Assembly (NCBI RefSeq): GCF_034676725.1
Contig: NZ_JAUCBR010000004.1
Coordinates: 4,368,001 to 4,432,000 of the forward strand
From: Denitromonas sp.
GTDB lineage: Bacteria > Pseudomonadota > Gammaproteobacteria > Burkholderiales > Rhodocyclaceae
DNA length: 64,000 bases
Direction of reading: 5' to 3'
Below are positions 17,644-26,019 of the stretch, piece after piece (the stretch's first letter is position 1; the number at the start of each line of letters is the position of its first letter). A program made the translations under genes and the position numbers. The notes beneath the pieces were generated by a model. That model saw only the letters and a program-made list of their open reading frames with translations, ran no database searches and was not told where the DNA came from.

Positions 17644-18900
17644 TCAGCCACGGTAGGGCGCCAGGGTCCTGGCCACGGTGTCGAACATCACGGGCCGGTA
17701 GTCGGGCAACCCGTCACGAAACACCGGATAGACCTCGCCGGCAATCAGCGGCCGCAGGTGGTGCAGCCCCGCATCGGTCAGATCCAGGCCGTCAGCCGCG
17801 ATGAAGGCTGCGGGCACACGCCGCTCACCATTGGCAATCGGCCCCAGCGCCGCTGGTTCAATGCGCCAGCGATACGGCGCATCGCCCTCCCGGATGATCG
17901 CCGGCATCACGCCATCGTGCCCCGCCACGGCATAGCGCACCGCGGCCTCGCCAACCGCCTCGGCCTGGGCTCGGTCCGTCGCCGACACCAGATGCCCGGC
18001 CGCCCGCTGCAGGTAGTCCGGCACCGCCCAGTGATGCTTGTAGCCGAGCGTGTCGTGCACCAACCGCGCCAGCCACTGGCCGATACCACCGAGCTGCACA
18101 TAGCCCCGCACATCCTCATCCTGCTCGACCAGCAGCACGCCATCGCGGTTACGCACGCCTTCGGCCGCGGTGATGGCGCAATAGCCCAGCCGTTCGACAC
18201 AGGCTTCGACCCGCGCCAGGAACACCGCCGGGTCAAAGGGCACCTCCGGCAGCAGGATCAAGTGCGGCGGGTCATCCGCCCCCTGCCGGGCCAGCGCGGT
18301 CGCCGCCGCCAGCCAGCCGCAATTGCGCCCCATCACCTCCATCACGAAGATCCGGCCACGCCGGCTGCTCATGGCACGCAAGTCCATGCCCGCCTCGCGC
18401 ATCGATGCCGCCAGATACTTGGCGGCCGAGCCGAAACCCGGTGATACGTCGGTACCGAGCAGGTCGTTGTCGACGGTCTTTGGTATGCCAACGCAGGTCA
18501 GCGGATAGCTGCGCGCCCGCGCGGCGGCGGACAGCTTGAGGACGGTGTCCATCGAGCCGTTGCCGCCGTTGTAGAGAAAACAGCCCACGTCATGCGCGGC
18601 GAACACCTGGAACAGCCGGTCAAACTGGGCGGGGTTGTCGTCAGGATCATCGAGATCGAACCGGCAGGAGCCAAACGCCCCGCCCGGCTGCCCCGCCAGC
18701 GCCGCGAGGTCGGCCTCGCCCAGCGCGGCGGTATCGACCAGGTCTTCGGCCAGGACGCCAAGCACGCCGTGGCGTGCGCCGAGCACGCGGCCGATCTGCG
18801 GCGCATGCCGGCGCGCCTCGCCAATGACCGCGGCGGCGGTGGCGTTGATGACGGCGGTGACGCCGCCGGACTGTGCATAGAGAAGGTTTCTGGGCGCCAT
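17644..18900 (-). CDS. pfp: Pyrophosphate-dependent 6-phosphofructokinase
   Basis: A 418-residue phosphofructokinase-family enzyme. GGNGSMDT (near residue 104), PKTVDNDLLGTD (near residue 132) and MGRNCGWLA (near residue 182) match the PPi-dependent clade, which interconverts fructose-6-phosphate and the 1,6-bisphosphate reversibly. The ATG at 18900 gives MAPRNLLYAQSGGVT; an upstream TTG is unlikely. It lies after adk and its terminator. Phosphate-donor specificity is by family. Confidence 0.9.
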   Translation of the reverse strand: MAPRNLLYAQSGGVTAVINATAAAVIGEARRHAPQIGRVLGARHGVLGVLAEDLVDTAALGEADLAALAGQPGGAFGSCRFDLDDPDDNPAQFDRLFQVFAAHDVGCFLYNGGNGSMDTVLKLSAAARARSYPLTCVGIPKTVDNDLLGTDVSPGFGSAAKYLAASMREAGMDLRAMSSRRGRIFVMEVMGRNCGWLAAATALARQGADDPPHLILLPEVPFDPAVFLARVEACVERLGYCAITAAEGVRNRDGVLLVEQDEDVRGYVQLGGIGQWLARLVHDTLGYKHHWAVPDYLQRAAGHLVSATDRAQAEAVGEAAVRYAVAGHDGVMPAIIREGDAPYRWRIEPAALGPIANGERRVPAAFIAADGLDLTDAGLHHLRPLIAGEVYPVFRDGLPDYRPVMFDTVARTLAPYRG

Positions 18901-18921
18901 GGCGCGGTTCTCCGCAAACAA

Positions 18922-18966
18922 AAAAACGCGGCGGCCCGGTCGAAACCGGCTATCGCCGCGCTTGTC
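18922..18966 (-). terminator. Terminator after adk
   Basis: On the minus strand a long stem (CGCGGCG / CGCCGCG, plus an inner AGCCGGT / ACCGGGC) closes on a TTCG tetraloop and is followed by seven T's. It separates the lpxK-adk group from pfp. Confidence 0.9.
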
Positions 18967-18980
18967 AGGCTGAAGGCAGA

Positions 18981-19634
18981 TCAGCCCAGGGCGTCAAACA
19001 CCCGCGCGGTGATCGCATCCACCGAGCCCATGCCGGAAATGACTTTCACTTTGGGGGCCACGGCCTCACCGGTTGCCGACCACTTGGTGTAGTAGTCGAG
19101 CAGCGGCTTGGTCTGCGAATGATAGACATCCAGGCGCTTGCGCACGGTCTCTTCGCGGTCGTCGTCGCGCTGGACCAGGTCTTCACCGGTCACATCGTCC
19201 TTGCCTTCGACCTTGGGCGGATTGTATTTGACGTGATACGTCCGGCCCGAGGGCAGGTGTGCGCGGCGACCGCTCATGCGCTCGATGATTTCCTCATCGG
19301 GCACGTCGATCTGCAGCACCACATCCACCTTCACGCCAGCATCCTTGAGCGCATCGGCCTGCGGCAGCGTGCGCGGAAAACCGTCAAACATGTAGCCGGC
19401 CTGGCAGTCCGGCTGCTGGAGCCGATCCTTGACCAGTCCGATGATGATTTCGTCGGACACCAGGCCACCGGCATCCATCACCTTCTTGGCTTCGATGCCC
19501 AGCGGCGTGCCGGCCTTGACCGCAGCGCGCAGCATGTCGCCGGTCGAAATCTGCGGAATGCCGAATTTTTCTTTGATGAAATTGGCTTGCGTACCCTTGC
19601 CAGCACCCGGCGGCCCAAGAAGAATCAATCGCAT
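18981..19634 (-). CDS. adk: Adenylate kinase
   Basis: A 217-residue long-type adenylate kinase that balances AMP, ADP and ATP. MRLILLGPPGAGKGTQ holds the P-loop; FDGFPRT is near residue 84, and the LID domain region RRAHLPSGRTYH is near residue 123. The LID lacks the Cys zinc cluster, as is usual in Gram-negatives. The ATG is at 19634. Confidence 0.97.
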   Translation of the reverse strand: MRLILLGPPGAGKGTQANFIKEKFGIPQISTGDMLRAAVKAGTPLGIEAKKVMDAGGLVSDEIIIGLVKDRLQQPDCQAGYMFDGFPRTLPQADALKDAGVKVDVVLQIDVPDEEIIERMSGRRAHLPSGRTYHVKYNPPKVEGKDDVTGEDLVQRDDDREETVRKRLDVYHSQTKPLLDYYTKWSATGEAVAPKVKVISGMGSVDAITARVFDALG

Positions 19635-19704
19635 AAACACCCCCTCCCTGTATTGATATGCGACCGGGATGCGGCCACCTGCCGCTCCCGACCAACCCGT
19701 GAAG

Positions 19705-20481
19705 TTACCTGCAAACCCCTGACCGGTCAAACACCTCGCGAACGCGCGCGAGGTCCGCCTCGGTGTCGACACCGGCCGCCGGCGCGTGATCGACCGCCAG
19801 CACCTGGATGACATCGCCATGCCACAGGGCGCGCAACTGCTCCAGCGCCTCCCATTGCTCGAGTGCACAGGCCTCGAGGCCGGCGTAGCGGCGCAGGAAA
19901 GCCACCCGGTAGGCGTACAGGCCAATGTGCCGCATGACCGGCAAACCCGCCGGCAGCGCCTCGCGCGTGCTCGCCCAGGCGTCGCGCGCCCACGGAATCG
20001 GCGCCCGCGAAAAATACATCGCCCGGCCGCGCGCGTCGGTCACCACCTTGACCACATTGGGGTTGAACATCTCCTCGGCCGTCGTGATCGGATGCGCCGC
20101 GGTGGCCATCGCTGCGGCCGGATCGGCCGCCAGCGTCTCGGCCACGCCGCGCACCAGCGCGGGGTCGATCAGCGGCTCGTCACCCTGCACATTGACCACA
20201 ATGTCCTCGTCGGCCCAGCCCTGCAGGGCCACGACCTCGGCCAGACGGTCGGTGCCGCTGGGGTGGTCGGCGCGGGTCATCACCACCTGCCCGCCGGCCT
20301 CGCGCACTGCATCGGCCACGCCGGCATGGTCGGTCGCCACCCAGATGCCATCGGCACCGGCGGACTGCACCCGCTCCAGCACCCGCACGATCATCGGCTT
20401 GCCGGCGATATCGGCCAGCGGCTTGCCGGGCAGCCGGCTCGATGCAAAACGCGCCGGAATGACCAGTCTGAATCCGCTCAA
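19705..20481 (-). CDS. kdsB: 3-deoxy-manno-octulosonate cytidylyltransferase
   Basis: This 258-residue enzyme activates Kdo with CTP for lipopolysaccharide core synthesis. RFASSRLPGKPLADI is near residue 12, with HPSGTDRLAEV and NVQGDEPLI further on. The start codon is TTG (20481), overlapping the Trm112-like stop as TTGA. No better start lies before the conserved FRLVIPAR. It belongs to the lpxK run. Confidence 0.95.
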   Translation of the reverse strand: MSGFRLVIPARFASSRLPGKPLADIAGKPMIVRVLERVQSAGADGIWVATDHAGVADAVREAGGQVVMTRADHPSGTDRLAEVVALQGWADEDIVVNVQGDEPLIDPALVRGVAETLAADPAAAMATAAHPITTAEEMFNPNVVKVVTDARGRAMYFSRAPIPWARDAWASTREALPAGLPVMRHIGLYAYRVAFLRRYAGLEACALEQWEALEQLRALWHGDVIQVLAVDHAPAAGVDTEADLARVREVFDRSGVCR

Positions 20482-20663
20482 GGCCCGCCGTCCTCGGTCA
20501 CCGACAGCGCGCGCGCCTCGTCTTCGAGCATGACCGGGATGCCGTCACGAATCGGATAGGCCAGGCGGCAGGGCTTGCAGACCAGTTCCTGCTCGGTCTT
20601 GCGGTAGTCGAGAGGCCCCTTGCACAGGGGGCAGACCAGAATTTCAAGCAGCTTGGCGTCCAT
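20478..20663 (-). CDS. Trm112-family (YcaR-like) small protein
   Basis: A 61-residue protein beginning MDAKLLEILVCPLCKGPLDY with four cysteines (CPLC and CKPC with spacing). The family is of zinc-ribbon-like adaptors that stabilise methyltransferase partners in other organisms. Here it lies between lpxK (20-base overlap) and kdsB (4-base overlap), so the three are tightly coupled. The role in this setting is not known. Confidence 0.9.
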   Translation of the reverse strand: MDAKLLEILVCPLCKGPLDYRKTEQELVCKPCRLAYPIRDGIPVMLEDEARALSVTEDGGP

Positions 20664-21657
20664 GACGGGAAAGCGTCTCCAGAATTGGCTGCAGGGCAGC
20701 GTCGGGAATCGAGGCGCGAACCGGAAACACCCAAGTGTTCTGGAGCGCGAATGGCGCGCATTTTACCGCATCCTTCTCGGTCAGAATCGTCGGCAGGCCG
20801 TCATCGAAGGCCAGATCGGCCGGCGTGAAGGCGTGATGATCGGGAAACGGATGGGCAATCACCGTCAGGCCCATGCCGGCGAGCTGATCGAAGAAGCGCT
20901 GCGGACGCCCGATACCGGCCACCGCGTGCACCGTCCGGCCGGCAAAATCCTCGATCGGCGACGCCGCCTGGCCGCCGAGCGAGACGAAACAATCACCGGC
21001 GAGAGTCATCGGCGCCTGCGGCACATTGCCCAGTTGCGCCGACAATGCTGCCGAGACCGGGCTGTGCAAGAGCACCAGGTCGGCCGCGCCGATGCGCGTC
21101 ACCGGCTCGCGCAACGGGCCAGCCGGCAGGCACCAGCCATTGCCGAGCACCCGCTCGTCAAGCACCACGATTTCCACCGACCGGCCAAGTGCGTAGTGCT
21201 GCAGGCCGTCATCGCTGATGATCACATCCACCGCAGGATGCGCCGCGCACAGGGCGCGCGCCACGGCCGGGCGGTCCTGCCCCACGGCCACCGGGCAGCC
21301 TGTGCGCCGCGCCATCAGCACGGGTTCGTCGCCCACGTCGGCCGCCGAGGCATCGGGCGACAGGCACCGCACGCCCGCGCCCTGCCCACCGTAGCCGCGG
21401 CTGATGATGCCCGGGGTCATGCCGTGCCGCGTCAGCTGCTCCGCCAGCCAGATCACCGCCGGCGTCTTGCCACTGCCGCCCACCGCCACATTGCCCACCA
21501 CCACCACCGGCACCGGCGCCGACTGCGACGCGAGCAGGCCGGCGCGGTACGCCAGCCGGCGGAGGGATGAGAGCAGGAGAAAGAGGGCCGACAGCGGCAG
21601 TAGCGCGATGGCGCGCCAGCCCTTGCGCTGCCAGAAGGCCGGCGCGGTCGCCGTCAT
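20644..21657 (-). CDS. lpxK: Tetraacyldisaccharide 4'-kinase
   Basis: This 337-residue inner-membrane kinase phosphorylates the lipid A precursor at the 4' position. An N-terminal hydrophobic segment (about 18-32) precedes the P-loop VGNVAVGGSGKTP near residue 57, and SDDGLQHYAL is near residue 150. It follows exbD by 16 bases and overlaps the next gene, a conserved betaproteobacterial layout. Confidence 0.96.
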   Translation of the reverse strand: MTATAPAFWQRKGWRAIALLPLSALFLLLSSLRRLAYRAGLLASQSAPVPVVVVGNVAVGGSGKTPAVIWLAEQLTRHGMTPGIISRGYGGQGAGVRCLSPDASAADVGDEPVLMARRTGCPVAVGQDRPAVARALCAAHPAVDVIISDDGLQHYALGRSVEIVVLDERVLGNGWCLPAGPLREPVTRIGAADLVLLHSPVSAALSAQLGNVPQAPMTLAGDCFVSLGGQAASPIEDFAGRTVHAVAGIGRPQRFFDQLAGMGLTVIAHPFPDHHAFTPADLAFDDGLPTILTEKDAVKCAPFALQNTWVFPVRASIPDAALQPILETLSRHGRQAA

Positions 21658-21673
21658 GACTGCGCGGCCGGGC

Positions 21674-22093
21674 TCACTCGTTGCCGCGGGTCGCGAAGGT
21701 GATCTGCGGCAGACCGACCCGCTGCGCCGCCTGCATCACGTCCACCACGCGCTGGTGCTGCGCCTTGGCGTCGGCGTTGATCACCACCAGCGGCGGCTCG
21801 GCGTCGGCCGGCGCGGCACGGCCCAGGGCGGCGGCAATGGCGTCGATGTCGCGGCCGACCACCGGCTCGCGATTGATCAGCACATCGCCTTCGGCGGTCA
21901 CGGCAATGTTGATTTCGTTGTTGCGCGCCTCGATGGCATCGGCGCTGGCGGTCGGCAGGTTCAGCTCGAGGCCGGCGAACTTGGCGTAGGTGGTGGTGAG
22001 CATCAGGAAGATGATGATCACCAGCAGCACGTCGATCAGCGGAATCAGGTTGATCTCGGGCTCTTCCTGCCGGCGGTTGGTCTGGAATCGCAT
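21674..22093 (-). CDS. exbD: ExbD/TolR-family biopolymer transport protein
   Basis: A 139-residue protein with one N-terminal membrane helix (INLIPLIDVLLVIIIFLMLT, about 14-33), including the conserved Asp, and a periplasmic domain. With ExbB it uses the proton gradient to energise TonB or similar. It was once about 13 bases behind exbB, but a 153-bp element now separates them. Confidence 0.93.
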   Translation of the reverse strand: MRFQTNRRQEEPEINLIPLIDVLLVIIIFLMLTTTYAKFAGLELNLPTASADAIEARNNEINIAVTAEGDVLINREPVVGRDIDAIAAALGRAAPADAEPPLVVINADAKAQHQRVVDVMQAAQRVGLPQITFATRGNE

Positions 22094-22105
22094 GCTGTCC
22101 GCCTG

Positions 22106-22268
22106 CTCAGAACTTGTGAATAAATCTACTGCGCGTGCCGATTGCTGCGTTGCTCACTCGCTCACTCCTCGCCTATCCATTTGATATGTCTCGTCGTTCG
22201 CTCGCGTAGTTGCCAAATGCGGCCTTGCACTCGACCCTGCTCGCTACGATTTCTTCACAAGTTCTCAG
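22106..22268. mobile_element. MITE-like element between exbB and exbD with 5-bp target duplication
   Basis: A 153-bp insert (22111-22263) starts AACTTGTGAATAAATC and ends GATTTCTTCACAAGTT. These are inverted repeats of 10 perfect bases extending to about 16 with one mismatch. CTCAG directly flanks both sides (22106-22110 and 22264-22268). It encodes no protein. Its right junction overlaps the exbB stop codon, which is preserved because the duplication contains it. Copy number elsewhere cannot be judged here. Confidence 0.75.
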
Positions 22269-22873
22269 CCGCGGCGCTCGCCGTGCACCACCTCGACCAG
22301 CTTCACCGCCTGCTGCTCCATGTCGAGCACGAAGCTGTTGACCAGCGCACGGAAGTGGCGCCAGAAGATCATGGCCGGAATGGCGATGATCAGGCCGAAG
22401 CCGGTGTTGTAAAGCGCCACCGAAATGCCGTGCGCCAGCTGCTGCGGATTGGCACCGCCGGGGGTCTGCGAGCCGAAGATCTCGATCATGCCGACGATGG
22501 TGCCGAACAGCCCCATCAGCGGGGCGATCGAGGCGATGGTGCCGAGCGTGGTCAGGAAGCGTTCGAGGTCGTGCACCACGGCGCGGCCGGCCTCTTCGAT
22601 CGACTCCTTCATGACCTCGCGCGAGCTCTTCACGTTGCGCAGACCGGCCGCGAGCACCTGCCCCAGCGGCGAGTGCGCCGACACGCGCTGGATCATCTCG
22701 GGGCTCACGCCCTGGCGGCGAAGATCGGTAACGACCTTCTCCAGCAGGCCAGGCGGGGCAATACGCGAACGACGCAGGGTGATGGACCGCTCGATGATGA
22801 GCGCGACGGCAATGACAGATGCAAACAGCAAGGGCCAGATCGGCCAGCCAGCCGCCTTGATGATCTCGAACAC
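22265..22873 (-). CDS. exbB: MotA/TolQ/ExbB-family proton channel protein
   Basis: A 202-residue inner-membrane protein with three membrane segments: near the N-terminus (WPLLFASVIAVALI), near residue 117 (IASIAPLMGLFGTIVGMIEI) and near residue 160 (NTGFGLIIAIPAMIF). It is the stator partner of ExbD. I chose the GTG at 22873, with AGGGG about 10 bases upstream. Earlier starts add an Arg/Gly-rich stretch not typical of the family. The TGA overlaps the CTCAG junction of the MITE-like element. Confidence 0.88.
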   Translation of the reverse strand: MFEIIKAAGWPIWPLLFASVIAVALIIERSITLRRSRIAPPGLLEKVVTDLRRQGVSPEMIQRVSAHSPLGQVLAAGLRNVKSSREVMKESIEEAGRAVVHDLERFLTTLGTIASIAPLMGLFGTIVGMIEIFGSQTPGGANPQQLAHGISVALYNTGFGLIIAIPAMIFWRHFRALVNSFVLDMEQQAVKLVEVVHGERRG

Positions 22874-23229
22874 GCGCGCAATCCCCTGCGAATTTCTCAA
22901 AAGCGGAACTGTAGCGCCGAGGGGTATTTTCGTCCAGCGCGCCGACTGCCCGGCCCCCCCGGACCCGCACAAACCTCGGCGGCACAAGGCCTTGGCCAAG
23001 ACATCCACAAAATCTGTGGATAACTTTGTGGATGAGCGTCGCATGAGCGCCCTAAACCCGCTACGCGAAAGGGTTTTCTCTACTTAGACCAAAAATGAGG
23101 CAGATTAAAACATTACGTAAATTCAATGACTTGCAGATCAGAGCAGGTTTCCCGGGCAGAACGAGGTGGTGCACCGCACCAAGTCTTGACAATGCCAGCA
23201 CGGTGTGGATTGCCGCTACAATCGCGGCC
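22874..23229. other. 356-bp intergenic region between divergent exbB and xseA
   Basis: No gene is seen. The region holds a cluster of DnaA-box-like 9-mers at 23001-23035 (separate entry) and an AT-richer stretch at about 23085-23130. A TTGACA (about 23187) and TACAAT (about 23217) lie 25 bases apart, too far for a normal promoter. Confidence 0.5.
23001..23035. promoter_or_regulatory. Cluster of three DnaA-box-like 9-mers
   Basis: A perfect TTATCCACA lies on the minus strand at 23015-23023. Near matches TCATCCACA (minus, 23027-23035) and ACATCCACA (plus, 23001-23009) sit beside it. All three fall within 35 bases upstream of exbB. Confidence 0.5.
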
Positions 23230-24600
23230 ATGGAAATCCCCGGCTCCCCCCTTGACACCCCGCCAATGACCCTCTCGGTCAGCGACTTGAACCGCTATGC
23301 CCGCCAGGCGCTGGAAAGCCGCTTTCCACCCCTGTGGGTGCGCGGCGAGCTATCCAACGTCACGCATGCGCCGTCCGGCCACGTCTATTTCACCCTCAAG
23401 GACGCCGGCGCACAGGTGCGCTGCACCCTGTGGCGAAGCCGTGCGCAGCGACTCAACCTGTCCCTGCGCGCCGGCATGCAGGTCGAGTTGCGTGCCCAGG
23501 TCACGCTGTACGAACCCCGCGGCGACTACCAGCTCAGCGTCGAGGCGGTGCGCGAAGCCGGCGTCGGCCACCTGTTCGATGCCTTCCTGCGCCTCAAGGC
23601 CAAACTCGAGGCCGAGGGCCTGTTCTCGGCCGAAACCAAGCGCGCGCTGCCGCCCTACCCGCGCGGCGTGGCCATCATCACCAGTGCGCAGGCCGCCGCG
23701 CTCAAGGACGTCTGCGCCAGCTTTGCCCGACGCGCCCCCCACCTGCCGCTGCTGCTGCTGCCCGCGCCGGTGCAGGGCGAAGGCGCCGGCGCACGGATTG
23801 CTGCCGCGCTGGACCGGGCAGGCCGTGTTGCCACCGAGCGCGCCATCGACGTGGTGGTGCTGGTGCGCGGCGGGGGCAGCATCGAAGACCTCTGGGCCTT
23901 CAACGAAGAGGTCGTCGCCCGCGCCATCCGGCGCTGCCCGGTGCCGGTGGTCTGCGGCGTCGGCCACGAGACGGACTTCACCATTGCCGACTTCGCCGCC
24001 GACCTGCGCGCCACCACCCCAACCGCGGCGGCCGAACTGGCCAGTGCCGGCTTTCATGGCGCCACCACGCAGCTGGCCGAACACCGGCGGGCCTTGCGCC
24101 ACGCCTTGCAACGCCGGCTCGACACCGCCGGGCAGCGGGTCGATCGCGTCGCCCTCAGGCTCACCCATCCCCGTCAGCGCCTGGCCGACAGCCGCGCTGC
24201 CCTGCTCGCGCTTGAACGACGCATGCGCATGGCCATGCAGACACGGCAGCAAGCGTTGCAACGCCAGCACACCCACCTGGCGACCCGGCTCGGCGCCCGG
24301 CGCCCGGCCCCGGCACGCCTCCGTCCGGCGCTCGATGCCCTGCATGTTGCGCTTGGGCGCAATGCCACCCGTCAGCTTGCGCAGCGCCACATGCAGCTCG
24401 ATGCGCTGGCCGCCCATCTGGCCCATCTCAACCCCCAAGCGGTGCTGTCCCGCGGCTTCAGCATCACCCGTGACAGCACGGGCCGCATTTTGCGCAATGC
24501 AGCAGATGCCGCGGTGGGCAGTGCCGTGAGCGTGCAACTGCACCATGGCGCGGTCGATGCGACAATCACCGCACAGCACAGCCCGCCGGCGGCCGACTGA
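23230..24600 (+). CDS. xseA: Exodeoxyribonuclease VII large subunit
   Basis: A 456-residue subunit of the nuclease that degrades single-stranded DNA. An N-terminal OB-fold (LWVRGELSNVTHAPSGHVYF) is followed by the catalytic region with VVLVRGGGSIEDLWAFN and VCGVGHETDFTIADF, then a long helical Arg/Ala-rich C-terminal part. The ATG at 23230 gives MEIPGSPLDTPPMTLSVSDLN; the second Met is an alternative start. No small subunit gene is nearby. Confidence 0.95.
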   Translation: MEIPGSPLDTPPMTLSVSDLNRYARQALESRFPPLWVRGELSNVTHAPSGHVYFTLKDAGAQVRCTLWRSRAQRLNLSLRAGMQVELRAQVTLYEPRGDYQLSVEAVREAGVGHLFDAFLRLKAKLEAEGLFSAETKRALPPYPRGVAIITSAQAAALKDVCASFARRAPHLPLLLLPAPVQGEGAGARIAAALDRAGRVATERAIDVVVLVRGGGSIEDLWAFNEEVVARAIRRCPVPVVCGVGHETDFTIADFAADLRATTPTAAAELASAGFHGATTQLAEHRRALRHALQRRLDTAGQRVDRVALRLTHPRQRLADSRAALLALERRMRMAMQTRQQALQRQHTHLATRLGARRPAPARLRPALDALHVALGRNATRQLAQRHMQLDALAAHLAHLNPQAVLSRGFSITRDSTGRILRNAADAAVGSAVSVQLHHGAVDATITAQHSPPAAD

Positions 24601-24612
24601 CCGGCACTGCGG

Positions 24613-24667
24613 TTGTCATTCCGTCACATTCCCGACTAGAATTGTCGGGATAATTGACTTCAGTCAA
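24613..24667 (+). promoter_or_regulatory. Promoter for sodB with a palindrome just downstream
   Basis: TTGTCA (24613-24618) and TAGAAT (24637-24642) are 18 bases apart. The -10 lies in the loop of CCCGAC / GTCGGG. TTGACT-TC-AGTCAA (24654-24667) is a perfect inverted repeat near the expected transcription start. It could be an operator, but the binding protein is unknown. Confidence 0.6.
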
Positions 24668-24688
24668 GGCCTCAACAAGGAGAAACCC

Positions 24689-25273
24689 ATGGAACACGTT
24701 TTGCCTCAACTGCCGTATGCCAAAGACGCTCTGGCACCGCACATTTCCGCCGAAACGCTGGAATTCCACTACGGCAAGCATCACCAGGCCTACGTCACCA
24801 ACCTGAACAACCTGATCAAGGGCACCGAGTACGACAGCCTGGATCTGGAAGCCATCATCAAGAAGGCCCCGGCCGGCGGCCTGTTCAACAACGCTGCCCA
24901 GGTGTGGAACCACACCTTCTTCTGGCACAGCATGGCCCCCAACGGCGGTGGCGAGCCGACCGGCGCCCTGGCTGACGAGATCAAGGCCAAGTGGGGTTCG
25001 TTCGAAGACTTCGCCAAGGCCTTCACCGCCTCGGCCGTGGGCAACTTCGGTTCGGGCTGGACCTGGCTGGTCAAGAAGGCCGACGGTTCGGTCAACATCG
25101 TCAACACCACCGCTGCCGGCACCCCGCTGACCACCGCGGACAAGGCGCTGCTCTGTATCGATGTGTGGGAACACGCCTACTACATCGACTACCGCAACCG
25201 TCGCCCGGATTTCGTCGCCACCTTCCTGAAGAGCCTGGCGAACTGGGACTTTGCAGCGAAGAACTTCGGCTGA
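24689..25273 (+). CDS. sodB: Superoxide dismutase, iron type
   Basis: A 194-residue Fe/Mn-family dismutase. The metal ligands lie in EFHYGKHHQAYV, NHTFFWHSM and DVWEHAYYIDY. NNAAQVWNHTFFW and the GSGWTWLV segment fit the iron type. AAGGAG precedes the ATG at 24689. A strong hairpin follows the stop, so the gene is probably monocistronic. Confidence 0.96.
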   Translation: MEHVLPQLPYAKDALAPHISAETLEFHYGKHHQAYVTNLNNLIKGTEYDSLDLEAIIKKAPAGGLFNNAAQVWNHTFFWHSMAPNGGGEPTGALADEIKAKWGSFEDFAKAFTASAVGNFGSGWTWLVKKADGSVNIVNTTAAGTPLTTADKALLCIDVWEHAYYIDYRNRRPDFVATFLKSLANWDFAAKNFG

Positions 25274-25298
25274 TCATTGCCGGGCTGCCCCACAGAAT

Positions 25299-25326
25299 GC
25301 CGCGGCCGAGGCCGCGGCTTTTTGTT
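25299..25326 (+). terminator. Terminator after sodB
   Basis: GCCGCGGCC and GGCCGCGGC form a 9-bp stem (about 8 after loop opening), followed by TTTTTGTTT. Confidence 0.93.
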
Positions 25327-25413
25327 TGGGTGCCCGCACGCCGTCCCCGGCACGTCCTTGGTGTATCCTGCCCCCAACCCCGAACGCGCCACCCGGCATC
25401 CAAAGGACGATTC

Positions 25414-26019
25414 GTGACTTCACCCGCCTCACTCGCCAACACGGTCACCCCCGAGGCCCTTGCAGCATTGCGCCACGACATGCTGCGCTTTGCCACCTTG
25501 CAGCTGCGCGACAGCCATCTGGCCGAAGACATGGTGCAGGACACCATGATCACCGCGCTGGACAAGGCCGGACAGTTCGCCGGGCGCTCGTCGGTCAAGA
25601 CCTGGGTGTTCACGATCCTGCGCAACAACGTGATTGACGCCATCAAGCGCCGTGCGCGCACCGTCAACGCCGGCGACTATGTCGCCGAGGGCGAGAGCAT
25701 GGACAGCGCCTTCGATGCGCTGTTCAAGGCCAACGAACACTGGACGCCGGCCGCCCGCCCCGCCGACTGGGGCAATCCGGAAGACACCCTGCGCGAACAG
25801 CAGTTCTGGACGGTGTTCGACGCCTGCCTGAACCGCCTGCCGGAGAACACCGCGCGGGTGTTCATGATGCGAGAGTTCCTGGAACTCGACAGCCATGAGA
25901 TCTGCGACACGCTGGCGATCAGCATGAGCAACTGCCACGTCATCCTGCACCGGGCACGCAACGGCCTGCGCCGATGCCTGGAAGCCAACTGGTTCTCGGA
26001 GGGCGCCCCGGCATGCTGA
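25414..26019 (+). CDS. ECF-type RNA polymerase sigma factor
   Basis: A 201-residue sigma-70-family factor. Region 2 is HLAEDMVQDTMITALDKA and VKTWVFTILRNNVIDAIKRR (about residues 38-82). Region 4 is EICDTLAISMSNCHVILHRA near residue 165, with an acidic linker between. The start is GTG with AAAGGACG 5 bases upstream. Its stop overlaps the next gene, a zinc-finger protein typical of cognate anti-sigma factors. The regulon is unknown. Confidence 0.9.
   Translation: MTSPASLANTVTPEALAALRHDMLRFATLQLRDSHLAEDMVQDTMITALDKAGQFAGRSSVKTWVFTILRNNVIDAIKRRARTVNAGDYVAEGESMDSAFDALFKANEHWTPAARPADWGNPEDTLREQQFWTVFDACLNRLPENTARVFMMREFLELDSHEICDTLAISMSNCHVILHRARNGLRRCLEANWFSEGAPAC

Noticed and set aside
23187..23222. 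TTGACA and TACAAT upstream of xseA as a promoter
   Set aside because: The spacing is 25 bases, and the -10 would lie almost on the ATG.
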